The notes: generated by a model from the sequence alone, not told the origin. DNA of 64,000 bases from Conexibacter stalactiti (GCF_035967765.1 NZ_JAYWIT010000026.1), one strand, 5' to 3'. Shown: positions 17,128 to 25,742, counted from the first letter of the stretch. Translations and numbers: made by a program.

Positions 17128-18206
17128 GCGGCGGGTCGTCGTTTCAGAACCAGACGATCCGGACCGAGGAGCCGGGCGTGCGCGCCGCCTACCGCGGCCC
17201 GGTCGTCGACTGCCAGTGGCACTGGTACCCGCGCGCGGTCTGCGAGGCGCTGCTCGGCCGCCGCGCCTACCCGCTCTGGCGCCGCCACGAGGACGGCTAC
17301 GTGTTCGAGCCGAGCGAGGGCGTCGTGTGGCACTACAACCGCGACTTCGTCGACCTCGATCGGCAGTTCGAGATCATGGACGAGAACGGCATCGACGCCG
17401 CCGTCGTGAGCCCGGTGATCGCCGCGGACGTGGCCGCGCTCGACGTCGCCGACGCACGCGAGGTCTGCCTCCTCTACAACGAGGAGCTGGCGCGCGCGCA
17501 GCGGACCCACCCGTCCCGCTTCCACGGCCTCGCGGTCGTGCCGACGCAGGACGCCGACGCCGCCGTCGACGTGCTCGACGACGCCGTCGAGCGGCTTGGC
17601 CTGAGCGGACTGCTGCTGCACTCCAACGTCGCCGGCGGCTCGATCGCCGACCCGGAGCTGTGGCCGCTGTACGCGCGCGTCGAGGAGCTGGGCGTGCCGG
17701 TCTTCCTGCACCCGACACACGCACAGCCGGTCGCGCGGATCGCCGACTACGCGATGGAGCACCCGCTCTCGTACATGTTCGACACGACCGTCGCGGCGCT
17801 CTCGCTGATCGTCGGCGGCGTGCTCGACCGCTTCCCCGAGATCCGCTTCGTCCACCCGCACCTGGGCGGCACGCTGCCCTACCTCGTCGACCGCGTCGAC
17901 GTCTACCGCAGCCTCGGGCGCTGGCAGATGGAGCGCCCGATCCGCGAGTACCTCCACCGTTTCTACACCGACACCGTCTCGGAGTCGCCCGGCGGGCTGC
18001 GCCTGGCGATCGAGCTGTACGGCGTCAACCAACTCCTCTTCGCGACCGACTACCCGTACTTCCCGCCCGCTGGCGGCGTGAAGTTCGTCGAGTCGAACCT
18101 CGCGCCGGCGGACGCCGCTCAGGTGTTCGCCGGAAACGCCTGCCGACTTCTCGGCCTGGTCTCACCCCCCGGACTGGCGAACCTCGCCAGTGCCAGCGAG
18201 TCATGA
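17124..18206 (+). CDS. Amidohydrolase-2 family decarboxylase, candidate 3,6-dihydroxypicolinate decarboxylase (PicC-like)
   Basis: A 360-residue ACMSD-like metal-dependent enzyme. Members decarboxylate aromatic acids, and PicC of Alcaligenes makes 2,5-dihydroxypyridine from 3,6-dihydroxypicolinate. The TIM-barrel landmarks are present: the N-terminal metal site (Gln31-Trp-His33), His196 in FLHPTHAQPV, His244/His246 in VHPHLGG and Asp309 in FATDYPYF. The first ligand, normally His in an H-x-H pair, is Gln here, which is unusual and may mark a subgroup. It is locked into the nic operon by ATGA overlaps on both sides, so a step directly upstream of NicX is the natural inference. A hydrolytic or other decarboxylase role is possible. 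Confidence 0.75.
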   Translation: MSGGSSFQNQTIRTEEPGVRAAYRGPVVDCQWHWYPRAVCEALLGRRAYPLWRRHEDGYVFEPSEGVVWHYNRDFVDLDRQFEIMDENGIDAAVVSPVIAADVAALDVADAREVCLLYNEELARAQRTHPSRFHGLAVVPTQDADAAVDVLDDAVERLGLSGLLLHSNVAGGSIADPELWPLYARVEELGVPVFLHPTHAQPVARIADYAMEHPLSYMFDTTVAALSLIVGGVLDRFPEIRFVHPHLGGTLPYLVDRVDVYRSLGRWQMERPIREYLHRFYTDTVSESPGGLRLAIELYGVNQLLFATDYPYFPPAGGVKFVESNLAPADAAQVFAGNACRLLGLVSPPGLANLASASES

Positions 18207-18244
18207 AGCGCGGTGGTCCTGTTCTCCAACACGACGGAGGGACG

Positions 18245-19369
18245 ATGAGAAGCGATAGTCACAGCGCGGGCCGGTTCGTCCGCCGCATCACCGGGTCACG
18301 CGGTCCTCGCGCGTCCGTCCTCGCCGCTGTCGCCTGCTCGCTGACGCTTGCCGGCGCCGGCTGCGGGGCGTCGGACGGCGCGGACGAGCAGACGAGCACG
18401 GGCTCGGGCGCCACGGCGACGGCTGCCGAGGACGTCTCCTCCCGCACCCTGAAGATCCCCGAGACGATCGGGGGCGCCTCGGCGATCCTGATGGCCGTCG
18501 CACGCGAAGAGGGCTTCTTCGAAAGAGAGGGCCTCGACGTCGAGATGATCAAGGTCGGCGACAAGGATGACGGCATGCTGTTCCTGGCCGGCCGGATCGA
18601 CATGTCGTTCGGCGCGCCGATCGACGTCGCCCTGTCGCGCGCCGAGGGCGTCGACATCACGGTCGTCAGCCCGCTGTTCAACCAGATGACGTCGATCTAC
18701 GCGCGCGCCGGCGAGGACGCGACGATCGCGAGCCTCAGAGGCACCAAGCACGGCCAGATCGGCGCCGGCTCGACGACCTCGCGCCAGCTCCAGGTGCTGA
18801 TGAAGGAGGACCCGGGCGTCGACTACCTGACCCACTTCGAGCAGGTCTACTCCGACCCGCAGGTGCTGCCGACGCTGCTCGACCGCGAGCAGGTCGACTC
18901 GATCGCGCTGTTCCCGACGCTCGACGTGCCGCTGCTCGCCAAGCCCGACGAGTACTCGGTCGTCTACGGGCCGATGACGAAGATCTGGGAGGAGACCGCC
19001 GGGCAGCCGCTGATGCTGAGCGGGGTCACGGTGCGCGACGAGATGCTGGAGAAGGAGCCGGCGACGGCCGCCGCGCTCGTGCAGGTGTTCAAGAGCGCCA
19101 ACGAGTTCATCGCGGCGAACGCCGAGGAGGTCGTCGCCAGATACGGCCCCGACCTCGGGCTCAGAACCGCGGCCGACCAGGCCGAGCTGGTGAAGCTGAT
19201 CGCCGACGGGCCGCTCTACGACTCCGACATGGGTCCCGAGCGCGTCAGAAGCGAGCTGAGATTCCTCGAGGACGCGGTCGCCACGGGCGTGCTGGAGGAG
19301 CTGCCCGACGGCGTCCTCTACTGCGCCGAGCAGCCGGACAGCCCGGCCTGCCAGATCGTCGGAGGGTGA
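18245..19369 (+). CDS. NMT1/SsuA-like ABC transporter substrate-binding lipoprotein
   Basis: 374 residues. ATG 18245 has GGAGGG at 18236-18241; an upstream in-frame ATG (18203) overlapping the previous stop lacks that support and would weaken the signal peptide. Lipobox LAGAGC is near residue 40, after a basic twin-arginine-rich n-region. The NMT1-like body starts with IPETIGGASAILMAVAREEG and carries the type II binding-protein cleft. This family binds sulfonates, nitrate, thiamine precursors and aromatic acids. Being inside the pyridine operon it most likely captures the pyridine carboxylate (inference). Confidence 0.88.
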   Translation: MRSDSHSAGRFVRRITGSRGPRASVLAAVACSLTLAGAGCGASDGADEQTSTGSGATATAAEDVSSRTLKIPETIGGASAILMAVAREEGFFEREGLDVEMIKVGDKDDGMLFLAGRIDMSFGAPIDVALSRAEGVDITVVSPLFNQMTSIYARAGEDATIASLRGTKHGQIGAGSTTSRQLQVLMKEDPGVDYLTHFEQVYSDPQVLPTLLDREQVDSIALFPTLDVPLLAKPDEYSVVYGPMTKIWEETAGQPLMLSGVTVRDEMLEKEPATAAALVQVFKSANEFIAANAEEVVARYGPDLGLRTAADQAELVKLIADGPLYDSDMGPERVRSELRFLEDAVATGVLEELPDGVLYCAEQPDSPACQIVGG

Positions 19370-19379
19370 GGACAGAGAC

Positions 19380-20306
19380 GTGAGCTCCGCATCCTCGAAC
19401 CCGAGCGTCGCCCCCGCCTCCGGCGGGGCGGCGCCCGGCGGGCCCGCGCCCGGCCTCACGCCGGCGGCGCTCGTCCGCCGGCTGCGTCCGAGCCTGCCGA
19501 AGTCCGGCCGCTCGACGCTGCTGGCGACGATCGCGGTCGGCGGCCTCATCCTCGGCTGGTGGGTGCTGGCCCTGGTGATCGACAACCCCCAGATGATGCC
19601 CACGCCGCAGAAGATCGCGGCGACGATCTGGGAGAACTTCACGACGACCGACCCGCTCGGCAAGACCGGCTGGTCCTACCTGCTCGTCACGCTCCAGCGG
19701 ATCGTGATCGGCTTCGGCCTCGCGATGGCGCTCGGCTGCGTGATCGGGATCCTGATGGGGATCTCGGCGAATGCCGAGGGCCTCTTCAAGCCGATCGTCA
19801 CGACCGGCCTCGCGATCCCGGCGGTCGCCTGGGTCGTGCTGGCGATCATGTGGTTCGGCGTCACGGAGTGGAGCGGCATCTTCGTCGTGACGATCGACAT
19901 CCTCCCCTACATCGTCGTCTCGATGTGGGAGGGGACGAAGGCGGTCGATCGCGACCTCGTGTCGATGTCCAACGTCTTCGGCGCCTCGCGCCGGCAGGTG
20001 TGGCGGCGCATCTACATCCCGCACCTGGGCCCCTACATCTTCAGCTCGATTCGCTACGGCTTCGCGCTCGCATGGAAGATCGTGCTGATCGTCGAGGTCT
20101 TCGGCCTGCCCAACGGCGTCGGGTCGATCTTCGAGTACTGGTACGCGCAGTTCAACATGACCCAGGTCTTCGCGTGGACGGCGACGTTCGCGATCGTGAT
20201 CATCGTGATCGAGAACGCGATCATCGGCCCGGCGCGCAAGTACGCGTTCCGCTGGATGCCGACGGGCCTGTCGAGCGGCACGCGCCGCCCGAAGGGAGGA
20301 GTGTGA
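19380..20306 (+). CDS. ABC transporter permease (SsuC/TauC-like)
   Basis: 308 residues with a proline/alanine-rich cytoplasmic N-terminus of about 45 residues and six membrane segments. The EAA loop is around VFGASRRQVWRRIYIPHLGP near residue 200. GTG 19380 follows GGAGGGTGAGG. The stop overlaps the ATPase start by one base (TGATG). Forms the channel for the importer that serves the pyridine-degradation operon. Confidence 0.92.
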   Translation: MSSASSNPSVAPASGGAAPGGPAPGLTPAALVRRLRPSLPKSGRSTLLATIAVGGLILGWWVLALVIDNPQMMPTPQKIAATIWENFTTTDPLGKTGWSYLLVTLQRIVIGFGLAMALGCVIGILMGISANAEGLFKPIVTTGLAIPAVAWVVLAIMWFGVTEWSGIFVVTIDILPYIVVSMWEGTKAVDRDLVSMSNVFGASRRQVWRRIYIPHLGPYIFSSIRYGFALAWKIVLIVEVFGLPNGVGSIFEYWYAQFNMTQVFAWTATFAIVIIVIENAIIGPARKYAFRWMPTGLSSGTRRPKGGV

Positions 20307-21085
20307 TGGCCACCGACGCCGTGCTCGAGATCGAGGGCCTGGACGTCGCGTTCGACACCGGCCGCCGTGAGCCGCAGAAGGTCCTGGAGGACATCTCGCT
20401 GACGATCCCGAGGGAGACGATCTCCGTCATCCTCGGGCCGTCGGGCTGCGGCAAGTCGACGTTGCTGAACGTCGTCGCGGGGCTGGTCGCGCCGACCAGC
20501 GGAAGAATCGTCGCCGCTCGTCGCGAGCGGCCGCTCGAGACCGCCTACGTCTTCCAGAACGCGCGGCTGCTGCCGTGGCTGACCGTCCGCCAGAACATCG
20601 AGTTCGCGCTCCAGAGCCGGTCGGTGCCGAAGGCGCTGTGGAAGGAGCGGGTCGAGCAGAAGCTCGAGCTGGTCGGCCTCACGTCGGTCCTGCGTGAGTA
20701 CCCGCTGCGGCTCTCGGGCGGGATGCAGCAGCGCGTCGGCATCGCCCGCGCGCTGGCCGTCGAGCCCGACCTGCTGCTGATGGACGAGCCGTTCAGCCAC
20801 CTCGACGAGATCTCGGCGAAGGCGCTGCGCGAGGAGACCGTCCGCATCTGCCAGACGAGCAGAGTGACCGTCCTCTTCATCACGCACGACATGTCGGAGG
20901 CGGCCTTCCTCGCGGACACGATCTACATGATGCGGTCGAACCCGGGCCGGATCGCGCATCGCGTCGACGTCACGCTCCCACGGCCGCGGTCGTTCAGCGA
21001 CCCCGCGCTCTACGAGCTGCAGGGGTCGCTCGCGACGGAGTTCTACGACCTGATCGACGCGCAGGAGGAACGGCATGCAGCCTGA
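20306..21085 (+). CDS. ABC transporter ATPase (SsuB/TauB-like)
   Basis: A 259-residue single-domain ATPase. Walker A GPSGCGKST, Q-loop YVFQNARLLPWLTV, signature LSGGMQQRVGIA, Walker B LLLMDEPFSHLD, H-loop FITHDMSEAAFLAD. The QNARLLPW form of the Q-loop is typical of nitrate/sulfonate/taurine importers. GAAGGGAGGAG upstream gives a strong ribosome-binding site. Its end overlaps the flavin monooxygenase start by 11 bp, so transport and catabolism are one transcript. Confidence 0.94.
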   Translation: MATDAVLEIEGLDVAFDTGRREPQKVLEDISLTIPRETISVILGPSGCGKSTLLNVVAGLVAPTSGRIVAARRERPLETAYVFQNARLLPWLTVRQNIEFALQSRSVPKALWKERVEQKLELVGLTSVLREYPLRLSGGMQQRVGIARALAVEPDLLLMDEPFSHLDEISAKALREETVRICQTSRVTVLFITHDMSEAAFLADTIYMMRSNPGRIAHRVDVTLPRPRSFSDPALYELQGSLATEFYDLIDAQEERHAA

Positions 21086-22340
21086 GCAGCAGCGCGAGGC
21101 AGTGATCGTCGGCGGCGGGATCGCGGGGCTGACGCTCGCGCTCTGCCTGCACGAGCGCGGCGTCCGCTGCCAGGTCTACGAGTCCGCTCCGGAGCTGCGC
21201 CCGCTCGGCGTCGGCATCTCGCTGCTTCCGCACGGGACGCAGGTGCTGGCGGGGCTCGGCCTGCTCGGCGAGGTGCAGCGGCGCGCGGTCGCCTTCCGCG
21301 AGTCGTGCTTCTTCAACCGCTTCGGGCAGCTGATCCACCGCGACCCGGCCCCGGAGGACTGGCGCCAGTTCCTGATCCATCGCGGCGACCTGCACGAGCT
21401 GCTCGTCGACGCGGTGCGGCAGCGGCTGGGTGCCGAGGCGCTCGTGCTCGGGCACACCTGCACCGGGGTCGAGCAGGACGCCGACGGCGCGACGGCGCAG
21501 TTCGCCGACACGGTCTCGGGCGCGGCGCTCCCGGAGCGCCGGGCCGATGCCGTGATCGGCTGCGACGGCATCCACTCGCGCGTGCGCCGGGCCTTCTATC
21601 CCGACGAGGGCGAGCCGGTCTTCTCCGGCGTGAACATGTGGCGCGGCGTGACCCGCCGCCAGCCGTTCCTGTCGGGCGGGAGCCACTGCCGGGTCGGAAC
21701 GGTCGACCCCGGGAAGATGGTCGTCTATCCGATCCGCGACGACGTCGACGAGGCCGGCAACCAGCTCGTCAACTGGGTCGCGGAGATCCGCGACCCGCAC
21801 CGCGGCGAGGTCGACTGGAGCGCCCCCGGCAGGATCGCCGACTTCATCGAGCCGTTCGCCTCCTGGCGCTTCGAGTGGCTCGACGTCGCGCAGCTGATCG
21901 AGGACGCTGACGTCGTCTACGAGTACCCGATGTCCGACCGTGACCCGGTCGACCGCTGGGCGTTCGAGCGGGTCGCGCTCGCCGGCGACGCCGCCCATCC
22001 GATGATCCCGCGCGGCTCCAACGGGGCGATGCAGGCGATCGTCGACGCGCGCGTGCTGGCCGACGCGCTCGCCGGCGGCACGCCGATCACGGACGCGCTG
22101 CGCGCCTACGAGGACGAGCGGCTGGAGCGCGTCAACGCGATCGTGCTGCGCAACCGCACGCAGCCGCCGGACTTCCTGATCGAGGAGGTCGCGCGCCTGA
22201 CCGGTGACCGGCCGTTCGAGCGGCTGGAGGACGTGATCGGCGCCGACGAGATGCAGGAGCTGCTCGACGGCTACAAGCGCGTCGCCGGCTACAGCGGCGC
22301 GGCGCTCGACGCCGCGGCGCGGCGGGGGCCGGCCGCGTGA
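21075..22340 (+). CDS. FAD-dependent aromatic monooxygenase (PhzS-like)
   Basis: A 421-residue single-component flavin hydroxylase. The N-terminal dinucleotide fold is VGGGIAGLTLAL, the middle motif is AVIGCDGIHSRVR, and the second FAD motif is ALAGDAAHPMIPRGSNGA. The stretches RPLGVGISLLPHG, IHRGDLHELL, MWRGVT and NWVAEIRDP resemble 5-methylphenazine-1-carboxylate 1-monooxygenase (PhzS), which hydroxylates and decarboxylates an N-heteroaromatic acid. In this operon it would plausibly hydroxylate a hydroxypyridine carboxylate, either giving 2,5-dihydroxypyridine directly or giving the substrate of the PicC-like enzyme. Which, is not decided by sequence. Confidence 0.88.
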   Translation: MQPEQQREAVIVGGGIAGLTLALCLHERGVRCQVYESAPELRPLGVGISLLPHGTQVLAGLGLLGEVQRRAVAFRESCFFNRFGQLIHRDPAPEDWRQFLIHRGDLHELLVDAVRQRLGAEALVLGHTCTGVEQDADGATAQFADTVSGAALPERRADAVIGCDGIHSRVRRAFYPDEGEPVFSGVNMWRGVTRRQPFLSGGSHCRVGTVDPGKMVVYPIRDDVDEAGNQLVNWVAEIRDPHRGEVDWSAPGRIADFIEPFASWRFEWLDVAQLIEDADVVYEYPMSDRDPVDRWAFERVALAGDAAHPMIPRGSNGAMQAIVDARVLADALAGGTPITDALRAYEDERLERVNAIVLRNRTQPPDFLIEEVARLTGDRPFERLEDVIGADEMQELLDGYKRVAGYSGAALDAAARRGPAA

Positions 22341-23224
22341 GCGCGCCGTTCAGGCTCGCGACGGCGGCGGCCGGGGACGGCTTCGAGGTCGTCGTCGGCC
22401 ACGCCGGAGGCGTGACGCCGTTGCGTGCGCTGCTCGGCGCGGGCGCGGCCGGCTCGATGCTGGAGCTGTTCGACGACTGGGCGGCGGCGGTCGCCGCGAT
22501 CGGCGACGCGCTCGCGAGCGGCGCGCCGTCGGTCGCGGCGCCGCCGCCGGCCCTGGACGTGCCGCTGCGGTTCCCGCGCAAGCTGATCTGCATCGGCTCC
22601 AACTACCGCGCGCACGTCGAGGAGATGCGCTCCAAGCCCGCGCAGTGGCCGTACAGCTTCGTCGTCCCGCCGACGACCACGCTCGTCCCCTCCGGCGCGA
22701 CGGTCGCGCTCCCGCGCGGTGCCGAGCAGGTCGACTGGGAGGGCGAGGTCGCGATCGTGATCGGCAGGCGCGCCCGCGACGTCGCCGGCGCCGAGGCCGA
22801 CGCCGCGATCGGCGCCTACGGGATCGTCAACGACCTCTCGGTGCGCGACTGGACGGGCCCGAGACGGCCCGCGGTCGGCAACGACTGGGTCGTCGGCAAG
22901 GCCCATGACGGCTTCAAGCCGATGGCGCCGTGGCTGACGCCGGCCGCGTTCGTCGCGGAGCCCGCGGCGCTGCGCATCCGCACGTGGGTCGGCGGCGAGC
23001 TGAAGCAGGACGGCAGCACCCGCGACATGGTCTTCGGCTTCCGGCAGATCGTCGAGCACCTCTCGTCGGTGATGACGCTCGAGCCCGGTGACGTGATCGC
23101 GACCGGAACCCCCGCGGGCGTCGGGAAGGGCTCCGGGCAGTTCCTCCAACCAGGCGACCTCGTCGTGGTCGAGGTGGACCAGCTGGGCCGCCTCGAGACG
23201 ACGCTGACAGAAAGCAAGCGATGA
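22337..23224 (+). CDS. Fumarylacetoacetate hydrolase (FAH) family protein
   Basis: 295 residues. An N-terminal helical/beta extension of about 80 residues precedes the FAH core, which starts at KLICIGSNYRAHVEEM. Metal ligands are visible in DWEGEVAIVIG (Glu-x-Glu) and in VNDLSVRDW (Asp). Also present are GKAHDGFKPMAPWL and the closing ATGTPAGVG. Relatives act as fumarylpyruvate or acylpyruvate hydrolases, or as decarboxylase/hydratases of meta-cleavage products. The GTG at 22337 overlaps the monooxygenase stop, and its end overlaps the extradiol dioxygenase. Likely works on that dioxygenase's ring-opened product. Confidence 0.88.
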   Translation: MSAPFRLATAAAGDGFEVVVGHAGGVTPLRALLGAGAAGSMLELFDDWAAAVAAIGDALASGAPSVAAPPPALDVPLRFPRKLICIGSNYRAHVEEMRSKPAQWPYSFVVPPTTTLVPSGATVALPRGAEQVDWEGEVAIVIGRRARDVAGAEADAAIGAYGIVNDLSVRDWTGPRRPAVGNDWVVGKAHDGFKPMAPWLTPAAFVAEPAALRIRTWVGGELKQDGSTRDMVFGFRQIVEHLSSVMTLEPGDVIATGTPAGVGKGSGQFLQPGDLVVVEVDQLGRLETTLTESKR

Positions 23225-24117
23225 ACGTTTCCCGCATCGGCTCGTCGAGCCTCGAGACCCCGGACGTCGAGGCCCTGGTCGCGCACTACGAGCGCGTCCT
23301 GGGGCTGGTCGAGGTGGCGCGCGAGGACGGCGCCGTCTACCTCGGGACCGGCCGGGACCTGCCCTCCCTGCGGGTGCGCGCCGGCTCGCGCGCGCACCTG
23401 GAGCGGGTCAGCCTGGTGCTCGCGCCCGGATCCTCGGTCGAGGAGGTCGTGCGCGAGCTGGCCGGCCACGGCGTCACCGCCGCTGTCAGCTCCGACCCCG
23501 AGCCGGGCGTCGTGCAGGCGATCGACTTCGACGACCCCGAGGGCAACGGGCTGCGGCTCGTGCTGGCGCCCGATCCGGCGCTCGCTCCGAACGCCCCGGC
23601 GCGCGGCAACGGGATCGCGCCGCACAAGCTCGGGCACGTCGCCCGGCGCGTCCAGCAGCCGCGCACGATGGAGACGTTCTTCGGCGAGGTGCTCGGCTTC
23701 CGCACGTCGGACTGGATCGGCGACCTGGCGCTGTTCATGCGCTGCAACGCCGACCACCACGCGATGAACTTCTTCCGCTCGGCCGCCGACCCGGGCACGG
23801 TCCATCACATCGCCTACCAGCTGCGCGACCTCCAGCATCTCGGCGACGCATGCGACCTGCTGCGCCAGGAGGGCATCCCGGTCGTGTGGGGGCCGGGGCG
23901 TCACGGCGCCGGGCACAACCTGTTCGTCTACTACCACGACGCCGACGGCCACCTGATCGAGCTGATCGCGGAGCTGGACACGATGCTCGACGAGGCGCTC
24001 GGCTACTTCGACCCGCGCCCGTGGCACGTCGACGTGCCGCAGCGGCCGAAGACGTGGCCGCTGGAGGAGCCGGCCAACCGCTGGGGGCCTCCCTCCCCGG
24101 CCTGGATCCGCAGGTAG
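23221..24117 (+). CDS. Type I (VOC) extradiol ring-cleavage dioxygenase
   Basis: 298 residues with two vicinal-oxygen-chelate modules, residues about 3-115 and 135-260. The Fe(II) ligands of active extradiol enzymes are all in the second module: His139 (LGHVARR), His195 or His196 (GTVHHIAYQL) and Glu247 (HLIELIAEL), so it should be catalytically competent. Overlaps the FAH gene (ATGA) and the MDR gene. It would cleave a catechol-like or dihydroxypyridine ring. The presence of both this and NicX in one operon is odd and suggests a second branch or substrate. Confidence 0.88.
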   Translation: MNVSRIGSSSLETPDVEALVAHYERVLGLVEVAREDGAVYLGTGRDLPSLRVRAGSRAHLERVSLVLAPGSSVEEVVRELAGHGVTAAVSSDPEPGVVQAIDFDDPEGNGLRLVLAPDPALAPNAPARGNGIAPHKLGHVARRVQQPRTMETFFGEVLGFRTSDWIGDLALFMRCNADHHAMNFFRSAADPGTVHHIAYQLRDLQHLGDACDLLRQEGIPVVWGPGRHGAGHNLFVYYHDADGHLIELIAELDTMLDEALGYFDPRPWHVDVPQRPKTWPLEEPANRWGPPSPAWIRR

Positions 24118-25157
24118 TGCGCGCCGTCGTCCTGCGGCGCTTCGGGGACGCCTCCGCGCTGGAGCACGGCGAGCTGGAGGACCCGCTCCCCGGCCGGGGC
24201 GAGGTGGTGGTGGCGGTCAGAGCCGTCACCACCGCCGCGCTCGACCTGCGGGTGCGGTCGGGCGCCGGTCACCGCGTCGCACTCCCGCACGTGCTCGGGC
24301 AGGACCCGGTCGGGGTCGTGGCCGCGCTGGGAGAGGAGGCCGCGGGCGTCGCGGTCGGCGAGCGGGTGGCGGTCGTCGCGGGCGTCGCCTGCGGCGCCTG
24401 CCGTCTCTGCCTGGGCGGCGCGGGCGTCTGCGCGCGACCGCAGGTCGTCGGCCTCCACCGCCACGGCGGCCAGGCGGAGCTGGTGGCGGTGCCGGCGGGC
24501 AACGTCGTCCCCGTGCCGCCGCAGATCCCCGACGGGGAGGCGGCGGCGATGGCGCTGACCTATCCGCTCGCCTGGGCGCTGGTCGCCGAGACGGCCGCCG
24601 TGCGGCCGGGCGAGCGGGTGCTGGTGACCTCGGCGGCGAGCGGCGTCGGCATCGCCGCGGTGCGGGTCGCGCAGGCGCTCGGCGCGACCGTCGCGGCGGC
24701 CGCCGGGTCCGACGAGAAGCTGGAGCGCTGCCGCGACGCGCTCGGCGCCGATGCCGTCTTCGACTACACGCGTCCGGAGTGGGCGCGGGCGGTCCGCCGT
24801 TGGAGCGGCGGCGAGGGGGTCGACGTGGTCGTCGCGACCGTCCTCGGCGAGGGACTGCTGCAGCCGTCGCTGGAGGCGCTCGCCGACCTCGGCCGGCTCG
24901 TCACCTGCGGCGCGCAGGGCGCGGGCGAGGCGCGCTTCGACGTGCCCTCGTTCTACCGCCGCCGGCAGTCGATCGCCGGCGCCTCCACCCCCGGCATCGC
25001 GACGGCGCGCGCCGCGTGGGCCGCCGTGGCGGCGGGCACGCTCCTGCCGCCGCCAATCTTCGACCGCTTCCCGCTCGCGGAGATCGCGGCCGCGCATCGC
25101 CGCATCGAGGCGCGGCGCAGCGTCGGCCGCGTGGTGCTCGACGTCGCGGCGGGGTGA
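24117..25157 (+). CDS. MDR-superfamily zinc-type alcohol dehydrogenase/quinone oxidoreductase
   Basis: 346 residues from GTG 24117, which shares a base with the upstream stop. The N-terminal GroES-like domain has GQDPVGVVAALGEEAAGV, and the structural-zinc cysteine lobe is CGACRLCLGGAGVC. The Rossmann domain carries SAASGVGIAAVRVAQALGA near residue 180. The catalytic zinc region is atypical: a Leu-Asp-Leu-Arg segment sits where many members have a Cys. Probably an NAD(P)-dependent reductase or aldehyde/alcohol dehydrogenase for an aliphatic breakdown product. Last enzyme of the overlapping run. Confidence 0.85.
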   Translation: MRAVVLRRFGDASALEHGELEDPLPGRGEVVVAVRAVTTAALDLRVRSGAGHRVALPHVLGQDPVGVVAALGEEAAGVAVGERVAVVAGVACGACRLCLGGAGVCARPQVVGLHRHGGQAELVAVPAGNVVPVPPQIPDGEAAAMALTYPLAWALVAETAAVRPGERVLVTSAASGVGIAAVRVAQALGATVAAAAGSDEKLERCRDALGADAVFDYTRPEWARAVRRWSGGEGVDVVVATVLGEGLLQPSLEALADLGRLVTCGAQGAGEARFDVPSFYRRRQSIAGASTPGIATARAAWAAVAAGTLLPPPIFDRFPLAEIAAAHRRIEARRSVGRVVLDVAAG

Positions 25158-25254
25158 CGGCGCGACGCCGAGCGGGTGAGCGACCCGGCTGCCGTCCCCG
25201 CGCGCCCGGCCGCAGCCCGCGTCGCCGTCCGCGCCTGCGGGCATGCTCGCGTCC

Positions 25255-25740
25255 ATGCCCCGCGTCAACCTCGCAGACGACCTGCCGCTCGACTGGGACC
25301 CCGCCGACCCGGACGGGTTCAGAGCCGGGATGGCACGCTTCGGCAAAGCGCTCGGCGCGCGGCGGACGAGCGCCTCGCTGTACGTGCTGCCACCCGGCCA
25401 GGCGGTCTGCCCCTATCACTACGAGTACGGCGAGGAGGAGTGGGCGCTCGTGCTCGAGGGCCGGCCGACGGTGCGCACGCCCGATGGCGAGGAGCGGCTC
25501 TCCCCGCACGACCTGCTCTTCTTCCCGACCGGCCCCGACGGCGCGCACGAGCTGCGCAACGACTCCGACGAGCCGGTGCGGCTGCTGATGTGGTCCGAGG
25601 TCGTGCTGCCGACCGGGACCGCCTACCCGGACAGCGGCAAGGTCGCGCTCTACACCGGTGACGAAGCCGAGGACGCGATCGTCGAACGCGCGAGCGTCGT
25701 CGACTACTTCCACGGCGAGCCGCCGCGCCCGGCGCGCTGA
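25255..25740 (+). CDS. Cupin-domain protein
   Basis: 161 residues from ATG 25255; an ATG 12 bases earlier is also possible. A single cupin barrel: motif 1 is around CPYHYEYGEEEWALVLEG (two His-region ligands and Glu), and motif 2 is around GPDGAHELRND. The metal ligands for a small-molecule enzyme or sensor are present. Family members include dioxygenases, isomerases and simple sugar-binding proteins, so function is open. It is 97 bp downstream of the MDR gene and just before a strong hairpin, so it is probably the tail of the operon. Confidence 0.75.
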   Translation: MPRVNLADDLPLDWDPADPDGFRAGMARFGKALGARRTSASLYVLPPGQAVCPYHYEYGEEEWALVLEGRPTVRTPDGEERLSPHDLLFFPTGPDGAHELRNDSDEPVRLLMWSEVVLPTGTAYPDSGKVALYTGDEAEDAIVERASVVDYFHGEPPRPAR

Positions 25741-25742
25741 GG

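Noticed and set aside
21075..22340. Calling the flavin monooxygenase NicC (6-hydroxynicotinate 3-monooxygenase)
   Set aside because: Its internal motifs resemble PhzS more than the salicylate hydroxylase-like NicC, so a specific name is not justified.
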